From Nocardioides scoriae (GTDB lineage Bacteria > Actinomycetota > Actinomycetes > Propionibacteriales > Nocardioidaceae): a DNA stretch of 64,000 nucleotides. The position numbers and the translations under genes are program-made. Under the pieces are notes generated by a model. The model saw nothing but the letters and a program-made list of their open reading frames with translations, ran no database searches and was not told the DNA's origin. Location: positions 2,170,001-2,234,000 of the forward strand of contig NZ_LT629757.1 of the NCBI RefSeq assembly GCF_900104965.1, in the 5' to 3' direction. Every line of letters starts with the position of its first letter. Within the stretch, counting starts at the first letter, position 1. Positions 7,649 to 15,421 of the stretch are shown one piece after another.

Positions 7649-9708
7649 CCCGCCCCGCACCCGACCGCGTGGCCGTCATCGGCAGCGGGGTCGCCGGGCT
7701 GCTGGCCGCCCACGTGCTCGCGCGCGGCGGCGTCCGGGTGACGCTGCTCGAGGCCGACGCCCGGCTCGGCGGCCACGCCGACACCCACGAGGTCGAGACC
7801 GGTGACCCCGCCGTCGGACGGATCGCGGTCGACACCGGCTTCATCGTGCACAACCACCGCACCTACCCCCACCTGCTGCGCCTGTTCGACGAGCTCGGCG
7901 TCTCCACCCAGGAGTCGGAGATGTCGATGTCGGTGCGCGCCGACGCGCCCATCGACCGCCTCGGCGGCCTGGAGTACGCCGGAGCGCTGGGGGCCGGCGG
8001 ACTGTTCCCGTCGGCGACCAACCTGCGCCGGCCGGCGTACCTGCGGATGCTGGTCGAGATCCCGCGCTTCCACCGCATGGCCCACCGGCTGCTCGAGGAG
8101 ACCGACGGCGGCACGAGCGTGGCCGACGACGGCGAGACGCTCGGCGACTTCCTGGACCGCGGCGGCTTCAGCCCGCTGTTCCGGACCCACTTCATGGAGT
8201 CGCTCGTCGCCTGCGTGTGGTCGTGCGACCCCGAGGTGGCCCGCGAGTACCCCGCCCGCTACCTGTTCAGCTTCCTGCGCCACCACGGCATGCTCGGCGT
8301 CTTCGGCTCGCCGACGTGGCGCACCGTCACCGGCGGCTCGCGCGAGTACGTCGGTCGCGTGGCCGCCGGCCTCGACGACGTCCGCACCTCCACCAAGGTC
8401 ACCTCCGTCCTCGAGACCGCCGACGGCGTGCAGGTCACCGACGGCAACGGCGAGGTCGAGCGGTTCGACGCCGTCGTCGTGGCCACCCACCCGGGCCAGG
8501 CCCTGGGGATGCTCGCCGAGCCGACCGCGCTGCAGGCCGAGGTGCTCTCCGCGATGCCCTACTCCCCCAACACCGCGCAGCTGCACACCGACACCAGCGT
8601 GCTGCCCCGGCTGCCCCGCGCCCGCGCGTCGTGGAACTACCTGCGCCGCGCCTCGGCACCCGGACGCACGGTGACCGTCACCTACGACATGACGCGGCTG
8701 ATGCGCCTGCCGGTCCCGGCCGACGGCACCCGCTACCTCGTCACGCTGGGCGGCGAGGACCTCGTCGACCAGTCGCGGGTGATCGCGACGATGCAGTACG
8801 AGCACCCGATCTACACCCCGGCCTCGGTCGCGGCGCAGCGGCTGCTGCCCGAGATCGACACCGAGCGGGTCGTCTTCGCCGGCGCCTACCACGGCTGGGG
8901 CTTCCACGAGGACGGCGCGCGCTCCGGCGTCGACGCCGCCGCCCGGCTGGGCGTCGAGTGGGGACCGGCCCGGGTCCGCGTGCCGGCCCTGGAGGTCTCC
9001 CGCGAGCCCACGGCGTACGCCACCACGATCCGGCACACCCGTCGCCGGCCGTTCCGGCGCAGCTTCTCCCACCGGTCGACCACCTGGCTGGTCGACCTCG
9101 ACCACCTGCCCGACCACGGGGTGCTGCGCGGCGTGAAGGGCAGCTTCGAGGCGCGCGACCACCTCGGCGACCCCGACGGCACCCTCAAGGGCAACGTCGA
9201 GCACTTCCTGCGCCTCAACGGCGTCGAGACCGACGGCGGCCGCATCGTCATGGCCGCCAACGCCCGCGCGCTCGGCCACTGCTTCAACCCCATCAGCGTC
9301 TTCTGGTGCCACCGCCGCGACGGCGACCTGGCCGGGGTCGTGGTCGAGGTGCACAACACCTACGGCGACCGCCACGCCTACCTCGTCCACCCCGACGAGC
9401 AGGGCCGCGCCCGCACCGAGAAGCAGATGTACGTCTCGCCGTTCCACGGCACCGACGGCTGGTACGACGTGGCCGTCCCGACGCCCGGCCAGCGGCTCCG
9501 CGTCGCGGTCACCCTGCACACCGACGACGGCGCCACCTTCAGCGCCTCCCTCGACGGCGAGCGCTCCGGCGTCTCCGCGCTGCGTGCGGCCCCCGCCGCC
9601 CTGCGCCACACCCTGCTCATCCACGTCCACGGCGTCTGGCTGTGGGCACGACGGCTCGGGATCCGACCGCGACCCGAGCACCCGCGACAGGAAGGGGTCA
9701 CCTCATGA
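7645..9708 (+). CDS. Fused FAD-dependent amine-oxidase-like protein and DUF1365 domain
   Basis: 687 aa. Residues 1 to about 445 are a flavin amine oxidase-like dehydrogenase with a Rossmann GSGVAGL loop at 12-18, EADARLGGHA as the second strand, and a late FAD-binding segment FAGAYHGWGFHEDGARSG. Residues from about 453 to the end match DUF1365, with RHTRRRPFRRSFSH, ALGHCFNPISVFWCH and a hydrophobic HTLLIHVHGVW tail. In M. tuberculosis these are two adjacent SigK-controlled genes (Rv0449c and Rv0448c). Fusion implies the two act on the same substrate, probably an acyl chain. ATG overlaps the rskA stop. The reaction is undetermined; a role in fatty-acid desaturation or methylation is inferred from the neighbouring methyltransferases. 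Confidence 0.9.
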   Translation: MTRPAPDRVAVIGSGVAGLLAAHVLARGGVRVTLLEADARLGGHADTHEVETGDPAVGRIAVDTGFIVHNHRTYPHLLRLFDELGVSTQESEMSMSVRADAPIDRLGGLEYAGALGAGGLFPSATNLRRPAYLRMLVEIPRFHRMAHRLLEETDGGTSVADDGETLGDFLDRGGFSPLFRTHFMESLVACVWSCDPEVAREYPARYLFSFLRHHGMLGVFGSPTWRTVTGGSREYVGRVAAGLDDVRTSTKVTSVLETADGVQVTDGNGEVERFDAVVVATHPGQALGMLAEPTALQAEVLSAMPYSPNTAQLHTDTSVLPRLPRARASWNYLRRASAPGRTVTVTYDMTRLMRLPVPADGTRYLVTLGGEDLVDQSRVIATMQYEHPIYTPASVAAQRLLPEIDTERVVFAGAYHGWGFHEDGARSGVDAAARLGVEWGPARVRVPALEVSREPTAYATTIRHTRRRPFRRSFSHRSTTWLVDLDHLPDHGVLRGVKGSFEARDHLGDPDGTLKGNVEHFLRLNGVETDGGRIVMAANARALGHCFNPISVFWCHRRDGDLAGVVVEVHNTYGDRHAYLVHPDEQGRARTEKQMYVSPFHGTDGWYDVAVPTPGQRLRVAVTLHTDDGATFSASLDGERSGVSALRAAPAALRHTLLIHVHGVWLWARRLGIRPRPEHPRQEGVTS

Positions 9709-11006
9709 CCACCACCCCTGCCCGCTCCGCCACCCGGTGGCCGGGGCTGGACACCGTCCCCTCGGGGGTGCGCACCGAGGTCTCGGCCCGCATCGCCCGC
9801 AAGATCTTCCACGCGGCCGTGCGCCGGCTCCCGGTGACCGTGCGCGACGGCGCCGAGGTCGTGGGCCTCGGCGGGCCCGAGATGGTCGTGCACCGCCCCG
9901 ACGAGTTCTACCGCCGGGTCGGCTCCGACGGCCTCATCGGCTTCGGCGAGGCCTACCTGACCGGGGCCTGGGACGCCGAGGACCTCGGCGGCTTCCTCAC
10001 CGTGCTGGCGGCCGAGATGCCGCGGCTGGTGCCGGGCTGGATGCAGAAGCTGCGCGCGGTCTACGTCAAGCGCCCGCCCTCGATGCACCGCAACACCACC
10101 GACAACACCCGCGACAACATCGCGCACCACTACGACCTGTCGAACGACCTGTTCCGGGTCTTCCTCGACGAGACGCTGAGCTACTCCTCCGCGCTGTTCG
10201 ACACCTCGCTGACCCGCGTGGTCGCCGACGGTCGTCGCCACCTGGTCGCCACGCCGCCCGAGGGCGGCGCGGAGGACGGCGGCGAGCCCCTCGCGCAGGC
10301 CCAGGCCCGCAAGGTCGAGCGGCTGCTCGACCAGGCCGGCGTCACCGAGGGCACCCGCGTGCTGGAGATCGGCACCGGCTGGGGCGAGCTGGCCATCCGG
10401 GCCGCCCGCCGCGGCGCGACGGTCCACTCCGTGACGCTCTCGCGCGAGCAGCTCGAGCTGGCCGAGCAGCGGGTCGCGGCGGCCGGGTACGCCGACCAGG
10501 TCGACATCGCGCTGTGCGACTACCGCCTCGTCGAGGGCGAGTTCGACGCGGTCGTCTCGGTCGAGATGATCGAGGCGGTCGGCCACGAGTACTGGTCGAC
10601 GTACTTCCAGACCATCGACCGGCTGCTCGCCCCCGGCGGCCGGGTCGGGATCCAGGCGATCACGATGCCGCACGACCGGATGCTGGCCACCCGCCACACC
10701 TACACGTGGATCAACAAGTACATCTTCCCCGGCGGCTTCCTGCCCTCGGTGCGCGCGCTCGAGGAGGTCACCGCGGCCGACACCTCGCTGCGGATCAGCG
10801 ACCGGCTCTCCTTCGGCACCCACTACGCCGACACCCTGGAGCGCTGGGACCTCGCCTTCCGCGAGGCCCACGAGCAGGTGGCCGCGCTCGGCTTCGACGC
10901 GACCTTCGAGCGGATGTGGCACTTCTACCTCGAGTACTCCCGGGCGGGCTTCGCCTCGGGCTACCTCGACGTCCAGCAGCTCACCTTCGAGAGGACCCGC
11001 GCATGA
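9705..11006 (+). CDS. Cyclopropane-fatty-acid-synthase-family methyltransferase, copy 1
   Basis: 433 aa. N-terminal about 120 residues are the lipid-docking extension of the Cfa family, followed by the NIAHHYDLSNDLF motif and a SAM-binding Rossmann fold with LEIGTGWGELA near 220. EMIEAVGHEYW is the Cfa active-site region. Such enzymes transfer a methyl or methylene group from SAM to a double bond of membrane phospholipid acyl chains. ATG at 9705 overlaps the previous stop (ATGA) and the next gene starts in its own stop, giving tight coupling. Closest mycobacterial counterpart is ufaA1 (Rv0447c). Product could be cyclopropane, 10-methyl or furan-precursor methylated chains; sequence alone does not decide. 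Confidence 0.88.
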   Translation: MTTTPARSATRWPGLDTVPSGVRTEVSARIARKIFHAAVRRLPVTVRDGAEVVGLGGPEMVVHRPDEFYRRVGSDGLIGFGEAYLTGAWDAEDLGGFLTVLAAEMPRLVPGWMQKLRAVYVKRPPSMHRNTTDNTRDNIAHHYDLSNDLFRVFLDETLSYSSALFDTSLTRVVADGRRHLVATPPEGGAEDGGEPLAQAQARKVERLLDQAGVTEGTRVLEIGTGWGELAIRAARRGATVHSVTLSREQLELAEQRVAAAGYADQVDIALCDYRLVEGEFDAVVSVEMIEAVGHEYWSTYFQTIDRLLAPGGRVGIQAITMPHDRMLATRHTYTWINKYIFPGGFLPSVRALEEVTAADTSLRISDRLSFGTHYADTLERWDLAFREAHEQVAALGFDATFERMWHFYLEYSRAGFASGYLDVQQLTFERTRA

Positions 11007-12328
11007 CCGCGACCCAGGACCGCGCCCCGAGCACCACGCAGGGCGGCGGCGTGGCCGAGCGGCTCGCCGAGGCGCTGCGGCCCTTCGTGGGCGGCGACCT
11101 GCCGGTGCGGCTGCGTGCGTGGGACGGCTCGGAGACCGGGCCGCTCGACGCGCCGCTGGTCGAGCTGCGCACCCCCGACGCCATCCGGCGGCTGCTGTGG
11201 CACCCGGGCGAGCTCGGGGCCGCGCAGGCCTACGTGACCGGCGAGATCGAGGTCCACCACGACCTCGACGCCGCGCTCACCCACGTCTGGTCGGTGGCCG
11301 CCGAGCGCGGCCTGTCCGGCGTGCGCCCCTCGCCGAAGGCGTTCGTCCAGGCGCTGCGCACCGCCGTCGACGTCGGCGCCCTGGGCCGGCCCCCGGCCCC
11401 GCCCGCCTCGCAGGCGCGCCTGCGCGGGCGCCTGCACAGCAAGCTGCGCGACAGCCGCGCCATCAGCCACCACTACGACCTGTCCAACGAGTTCTACTCG
11501 CTCATCCTCGAGCCCCAGATGGCCTACTCGTGCGGCTACCACCGCAGCGACGACCCGTCGTACACGGTGGAGGACGCGCAGCGCGACAAGCTCGACCTGG
11601 TCTGCACCAAGCTCGGCCTCGAGCCCGGCATGCGCTTCCTCGACATCGGCTGCGGCTGGGGCTCGCTGTCGCTGCACGCCGCCGAGCACTTCGGCGCCCA
11701 GGTCGTCGGCGTGACGATCGCCGCCGAGCAGAAGAAGTTCATCGACGAGCGGATCCGCGAGCGCGGGCTCGAGGACCGGGTGGAGATCCGGCTCCAGGAC
11801 TACCGCGAGATCCCCGAGGCCCACGGCCGGGGCGCAGGGCCGTTCGACGCCGTCGGCTCGCTCGAGATGGGCGAGCACGTCGGGGAGCGCAACTACGCGA
11901 CGTACGCCCGGGTGCTGCACGACGCCGTCAAGCCGGGCGGCCGCGTGCTGATCCAGCAGATGTCGCGCGCCGGTGGCCGCAATGGCCACCCGGGCGGCGG
12001 CCCGTTCATCGAGTCGTTCATCGCCCCCGACATGACCATGCGGCCCGTGGGCGAGACCGTCGCCTACCTCGAGCGCGGGGGGCTCGAGGTGCGCGACGTC
12101 CACGGGATGCGCGAGCACTACGTCAAGACGGTGGCGGGCTGGCTGGAGAACTTCGAGGCCCACCAGGCCGAGCTGACCGCGCTCACCGACGAGGAGGTCG
12201 TGCGGGTCTGGCGGCTCTACCTCGTCGGGGGCGCGATGGCCTTCCGCGACGGCCGCATGGGCGTCGACCAGATCCTCATGGTGCGACCCGGCGCCGCCCA
12301 CACCCTGCCCGCGGTGCGAGACTTCTGA
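11003..12328 (+). CDS. Cyclopropane-fatty-acid-synthase-family methyltransferase, copy 2
   Basis: 441 aa, a diverged paralogue of the preceding enzyme. N-terminal docking domain includes LRTPDAIRRLLWHPGE, then AISHHYDLSNEFYSLILEP, the SAM loop FLDIGCGWGSLS near 211 and GSLEMGEHVGERNY. It is nearer to classical Cfa/CmaA sequences than copy 1, whose SAM loop reads GTGWG. ATGA overlap with the upstream gene. Having two different methyltransferases in one operon suggests sequential or chain-specific modification. The cell location is the cytosolic face of the membrane. Confidence 0.88.
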   Translation: MTATQDRAPSTTQGGGVAERLAEALRPFVGGDLPVRLRAWDGSETGPLDAPLVELRTPDAIRRLLWHPGELGAAQAYVTGEIEVHHDLDAALTHVWSVAAERGLSGVRPSPKAFVQALRTAVDVGALGRPPAPPASQARLRGRLHSKLRDSRAISHHYDLSNEFYSLILEPQMAYSCGYHRSDDPSYTVEDAQRDKLDLVCTKLGLEPGMRFLDIGCGWGSLSLHAAEHFGAQVVGVTIAAEQKKFIDERIRERGLEDRVEIRLQDYREIPEAHGRGAGPFDAVGSLEMGEHVGERNYATYARVLHDAVKPGGRVLIQQMSRAGGRNGHPGGGPFIESFIAPDMTMRPVGETVAYLERGGLEVRDVHGMREHYVKTVAGWLENFEAHQAELTALTDEEVVRVWRLYLVGGAMAFRDGRMGVDQILMVRPGAAHTLPAVRDF

Positions 12329-12329
12329 G

Positions 12330-13103
12330 GTGCTGACCGTCCTCCTGGCCTCGCTCGTCGCGGTCGCGCTGCTCATGGTGGCGACCGCCCTGCTGGCCCG
12401 GAGGATGGGCCGGGTCGTCATCGTCGACGCCACCTGGGGCTTCGGCTTCGTGCTGGTCGCGCTGGTGTGCGCCCTGGTCGGCGACGCTGGCGTGCGCTGG
12501 CTGCTGCTGGTCATGGTCGGCCTGTGGGGCCTGCGGCTGGGGCGCCACACGCTGCAGCGGCTGCTGGCCACCGACGAGGAGGACCCGCGCTACGCCGAGC
12601 TCCTCGACGGCAAGCCCTACTCGTTCGCCGTGACGCGGGTGTTCCTCACCCAGGGCCTGGCGATGTGGTTCGTGTCCCTGCCGGTCCAGGTCGCCGCGGT
12701 CACCGAGACCCGCTGGACCTGGCTGGTGGTGGTCGGCGTCGTGGTGTGGGCCGTCGGCCTGGTCTTCGAGACCGTCGGCGACGCGCAGCTCTCGGCGTAC
12801 CGCGCCCGGCCTCGCGAGAGCCGCCCGCAGGTGATGGACCAGGGCCTGTGGCGCTACACCCGCCACCCCAACTACTTCGGCGACGCCTGCGTCTGGTGGG
12901 GCGTCTGGACCGTCGGCCTCGGCGGTGGCCTGGTCGGGCTGGCCACGGTCCTCTCCCCCGTGGTGATGACCTACTTCCTCGTCTTCGCGACCGGCGCCAG
13001 GCTGCTGGAGAAGACCATGATGAAGCGCGCGGGCTACCCGGAGTACGCCGCCCGCACCTCGATGTTCGTCCCCCTGCCGCCCCGCAAGGTGGCCGTCTCC
13101 TAG
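12330..13103 (+). CDS. DUF1295 / steroid 5-alpha-reductase-like membrane protein
   Basis: 257 aa with about six or seven membrane helices. The C-terminal half carries the family signature LWRYTRHPNYFGD, shared with steroid 5-alpha reductases and isoprenylcysteine methyltransferases, where it binds NADPH or SAM. It matches M. tuberculosis Rv0446c, which lies next to sigK. GTG start 2 nt after the previous stop keeps it in the operon. Likely role is reduction of an unsaturated lipid intermediate in the pathway served by the upstream enzymes; this is inference from context and family. Confidence 0.85.
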   Translation: MLTVLLASLVAVALLMVATALLARRMGRVVIVDATWGFGFVLVALVCALVGDAGVRWLLLVMVGLWGLRLGRHTLQRLLATDEEDPRYAELLDGKPYSFAVTRVFLTQGLAMWFVSLPVQVAAVTETRWTWLVVVGVVVWAVGLVFETVGDAQLSAYRARPRESRPQVMDQGLWRYTRHPNYFGDACVWWGVWTVGLGGGLVGLATVLSPVVMTYFLVFATGARLLEKTMMKRAGYPEYAARTSMFVPLPPRKVAVS

Positions 13104-13113
13104 TCTCCTGGGG

Positions 13114-13827
13114 GTGACCTCGGGCCTGGACTTCTACCTCGACCTCGGGGCGACCCTGCGGGTCGCCCTGTCCTCCCTGGCCGCCGTCGCCGCCGTGGTG
13201 CTCCTCGTGCGGGCGCTCGGCCGGCGCCACGGCTGGTCGCCGGGCACGACCGCGGCGCACACCTGGTCGGGGGCGACGGCCGCCGTGGCGGTCGTCTCGC
13301 TGCTGTGGATCGCGTGGGGCACCCGCACCCCGGAGGACTTCGGGTGGACGGCGTACGCCCCGCTGTCGAGCGGCCAGGGGGCGATGGCGTGGTCCGACCA
13401 GGACCCCCTCTCCCCCGGCATCGCGACGCTGGTCTGGCTGCCGTGCGTGATGGCGTTGCTGTGGTCGGTGCTCCACGTGCTGCGCTCGGGCACCGGTCAC
13501 CCCGCGCCGCTGCTCGGGGTCCCGGCCGCCCTGGCGGTGCCCGCGCTGTGGCTGGTCAGCGCCCCGCTGCAGGTCACCAGCCTGTCGATCGGCGTCCTGG
13601 GCCTGCTGACCTGGGTCGGGCTGGCTGCGTGGCTGGCGGGACAGGCGCTGGTCGCGACCGGGCGCTCGTGGAGCGGCGACGTCGTCGTGTGGGTGGGGAT
13701 CGCCCTGGTCGCGGCCGACGCCTGGCCGGGCTACCTCGGGCTGGTCTCGCCCGTGGTGGTGGGCGCGCTCGTGCTGCTGCAGCGCCGGCGCGCGGCCGGT
13801 CCGCGCAGCGCCCCCGCGGTCAGCTGA
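13114..13827 (+). CDS. Hypothetical multi-pass membrane protein
   Basis: 237 aa, unrecognised. Hydrophobic segments recur near residues 12-32, 48-65, 105-125, 128-150, 155-180 and 190-220, giving about six membrane helices, with short charged loops. GC-rich third positions match its neighbours, so it is a real gene. GTG at 13114 is the first sensible start. A TAGTCT hexamer at 13101-13106, which contains the stop codon of the DUF1295 gene, lies 7 nt upstream and could be a leaderless -10. The last 8 bp overlap the convergent tsaB. Function unknown; position suggests part of the SigK island. Confidence 0.75.
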   Translation: MTSGLDFYLDLGATLRVALSSLAAVAAVVLLVRALGRRHGWSPGTTAAHTWSGATAAVAVVSLLWIAWGTRTPEDFGWTAYAPLSSGQGAMAWSDQDPLSPGIATLVWLPCVMALLWSVLHVLRSGTGHPAPLLGVPAALAVPALWLVSAPLQVTSLSIGVLGLLTWVGLAAWLAGQALVATGRSWSGDVVVWVGIALVAADAWPGYLGLVSPVVVGALVLLQRRRAAGPRSAPAVS

Positions 13828-14452
13828 CCCGCTTGGGCTTCCCGGGCGCGGTGGCGTCGGGGCGCCGCAGGTAGAGCGGCTCGGAGGACAGCAGCTCGAC
13901 CGTGCCGGCCCGGACCGCCTCGGCGAGCACGGCGGCGGACGGCTGCTCGGGCCCCCGGGCGTCGCCGAACACCTCCGGGTAGAGCACCGCGCCCCGGCCG
14001 ACGACCGGTCCGGCCACGTCCGCGTCGGCCGGTCGCACCACGACGGGTCCGGCGACGCGGCGGCCCCCGGCGTACGACGCGAGGTAGACCTCCTTGCGGC
14101 GCGCGTCGGTGGCCACCGAGAAGTCGCCCTCGAGGCCGTCGCGCACCGCCTCGGCCGCCAGCACGTCGAGGGTGCAGACGCCGTGGACCGGGAGGTCGCG
14201 CACCAGCGCCAGGGTGCGGGCGGTGACCAGGCCGACGCGCAGGCCGGTGAAGGGACCGGGGCCGACGCCGACGGCGATCCCGGTCAGGTCGCGCACGGTC
14301 GCGCCCGCCTCGGCCAGCACCCGCGCGATGCCGGGGGCGAGCATCTCGCCGTGGCGCATCGCCTCGTCGGCGTCGTGGGAGGCCACCACGCGGGTCCCGT
14401 CGTGGAGCGCCACGGTGACCCGGGACGTGGCGGTGTCGAAGGCGAGGAGCAC
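13820..14452 (-). CDS. tsaB: tRNA threonylcarbamoyladenosine biosynthesis protein TsaB
   Basis: 210 aa, the non-catalytic ASKHA partner of TsaD. It begins LLAFDTATSRVTVAL and contains the GVGPGPFTGLRVGL segment diagnostic of TsaB. GTG start at 14452. It follows tsaE by 9 bp, in the usual order, but rimI and tsaD, which normally come next, are about 10 kb away beyond the SigK island. The tsaE stop TAG forms part of a TAGGCT hexamer placed 6 nt before the tsaB start, so tsaB may also be transcribed on its own as a leaderless message. Confidence 0.95.
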   Translation of the reverse strand: MLLAFDTATSRVTVALHDGTRVVASHDADEAMRHGEMLAPGIARVLAEAGATVRDLTGIAVGVGPGPFTGLRVGLVTARTLALVRDLPVHGVCTLDVLAAEAVRDGLEGDFSVATDARRKEVYLASYAGGRRVAGPVVVRPADADVAGPVVGRGAVLYPEVFGDARGPEQPSAAVLAEAVRAGTVELLSSEPLYLRRPDATAPGKPKRVS

Positions 14453-14458
14453 GGCGTG

Positions 14459-14464
14459 AGCCTA
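14459..14464 (-). promoter_or_regulatory. Possible leaderless -10 element of tsaB inside the tsaE stop
   Basis: TAGGCT on the minus strand, separated by 6 nt from the GTG of tsaB. The first three bases are the tsaE stop codon. The same hexamer and spacing occur at several genes in this window. Confidence 0.4.
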
Positions 14465-15421
14465 GAAGACGAGCTCGCGCCAGCGCGGACCCACCGGGGT
14501 CAGCCGCAGGCGGCGCACGTCGTCGTCGGCCCGGGTCAGCTCCAGCTCCAGCCGGCTGTGGGCCAGCCCCTCCGCGAGCCCCCGGCCCCACTCCACGACC
14601 GTCACGGCCGTCTCGACGTCGGTGTCGAGGTCGAGGTCGTCGAGCTCGGCGCTCTCCCCCAGCCGGTAGGCGTCGACGTGGATCAGCGGCGGACCGTCGA
14701 CCAGCGAGGGGTGGACGCGGGCGATCACGAAGGTGGGCGAGGTGACGGGACCCCGGACGCCGAGCCCCTCGCCGAGGCCCTGCGTGAGCGTGGTCTTCCC
14801 CGCGCCCAGGTCGCCGCTGAGGATGACCATGTCGCCCGGGCGCAGCAGCGAGGCGATCCAGCCGCCGAAGGCACGGGTGTCCTCGGGCGTGGGCAGGGTG
14901 CGCTCGATCGGGAGCAGCTTGAGCATGGTGAGGCGGTTGCCGTTGCGGCCCGCCTCGACGAAGCCGTAGCGCGCCCACATCGCGACCGTCTGCGGGAGCT
15001 CGACGCGGGCCTCGAGCTCGATGCCGCCGAAGTGGCGCTCGGCCGCGATCCGCATCGCCCGGGCGGAGAGCCGGTGGGCCACGCCGAGGCCGCGGGCCCG
15101 CGAGCGCACGCCGACCCGGCGCAGCCCCAGCATCCGGCCGCGCAGCTCGAACAGCAGCACGCCGACGGGGACGCCGTCGTGCTCGGCGAGCAGGCCGCCG
15201 TGGGCGTCGAGCGCCGCGCGCACCGACTCCACCGTCTCGTCGAGGGCCGTCGCCGGCGGGTCGAGCGGCGGGCGGGCACCGAAGGCCTCGTGGACCACGG
15301 CCAGGACGTCGGCCGCGCGGCTGCCGTCGACCTCGCGGATGACCAGGCCGTCGACCGGGTCGATGACGGGCTCGCTCAGGCGCCCGGTGGCGGGACGTGC
15401 GGTCGCGGGGTGCTCACTCAC
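14462..15421 (-). CDS. tsaE: GNAT acetyltransferase fused to TsaE ATPase
   Basis: 319 aa, about twice the length of ordinary TsaE. Residues 22-170 form a GNAT-type acetyltransferase with GVRSRARGLGVAHRLSARAM as the acetyl-CoA loop. Residues about 175-319 are TsaE with a P-loop GDLGAGKTT near 202, TSPTFVIA and HVDAYRL, ending in a normal TsaE tail. TsaE is the ATPase that resets TsaB-TsaD during t6A synthesis. GTG start at 15421 overlaps the end of the upstream alpha/beta hydrolase by 8 bp. The GNAT half is distinct from the separate RimI encoded at 3.3-3.8 kb. Its acceptor is unknown. Confidence 0.92.
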   Translation of the reverse strand: MSEHPATARPATGRLSEPVIDPVDGLVIREVDGSRAADVLAVVHEAFGARPPLDPPATALDETVESVRAALDAHGGLLAEHDGVPVGVLLFELRGRMLGLRRVGVRSRARGLGVAHRLSARAMRIAAERHFGGIELEARVELPQTVAMWARYGFVEAGRNGNRLTMLKLLPIERTLPTPEDTRAFGGWIASLLRPGDMVILSGDLGAGKTTLTQGLGEGLGVRGPVTSPTFVIARVHPSLVDGPPLIHVDAYRLGESAELDDLDLDTDVETAVTVVEWGRGLAEGLAHSRLELELTRADDDVRRLRLTPVGPRWRELVF

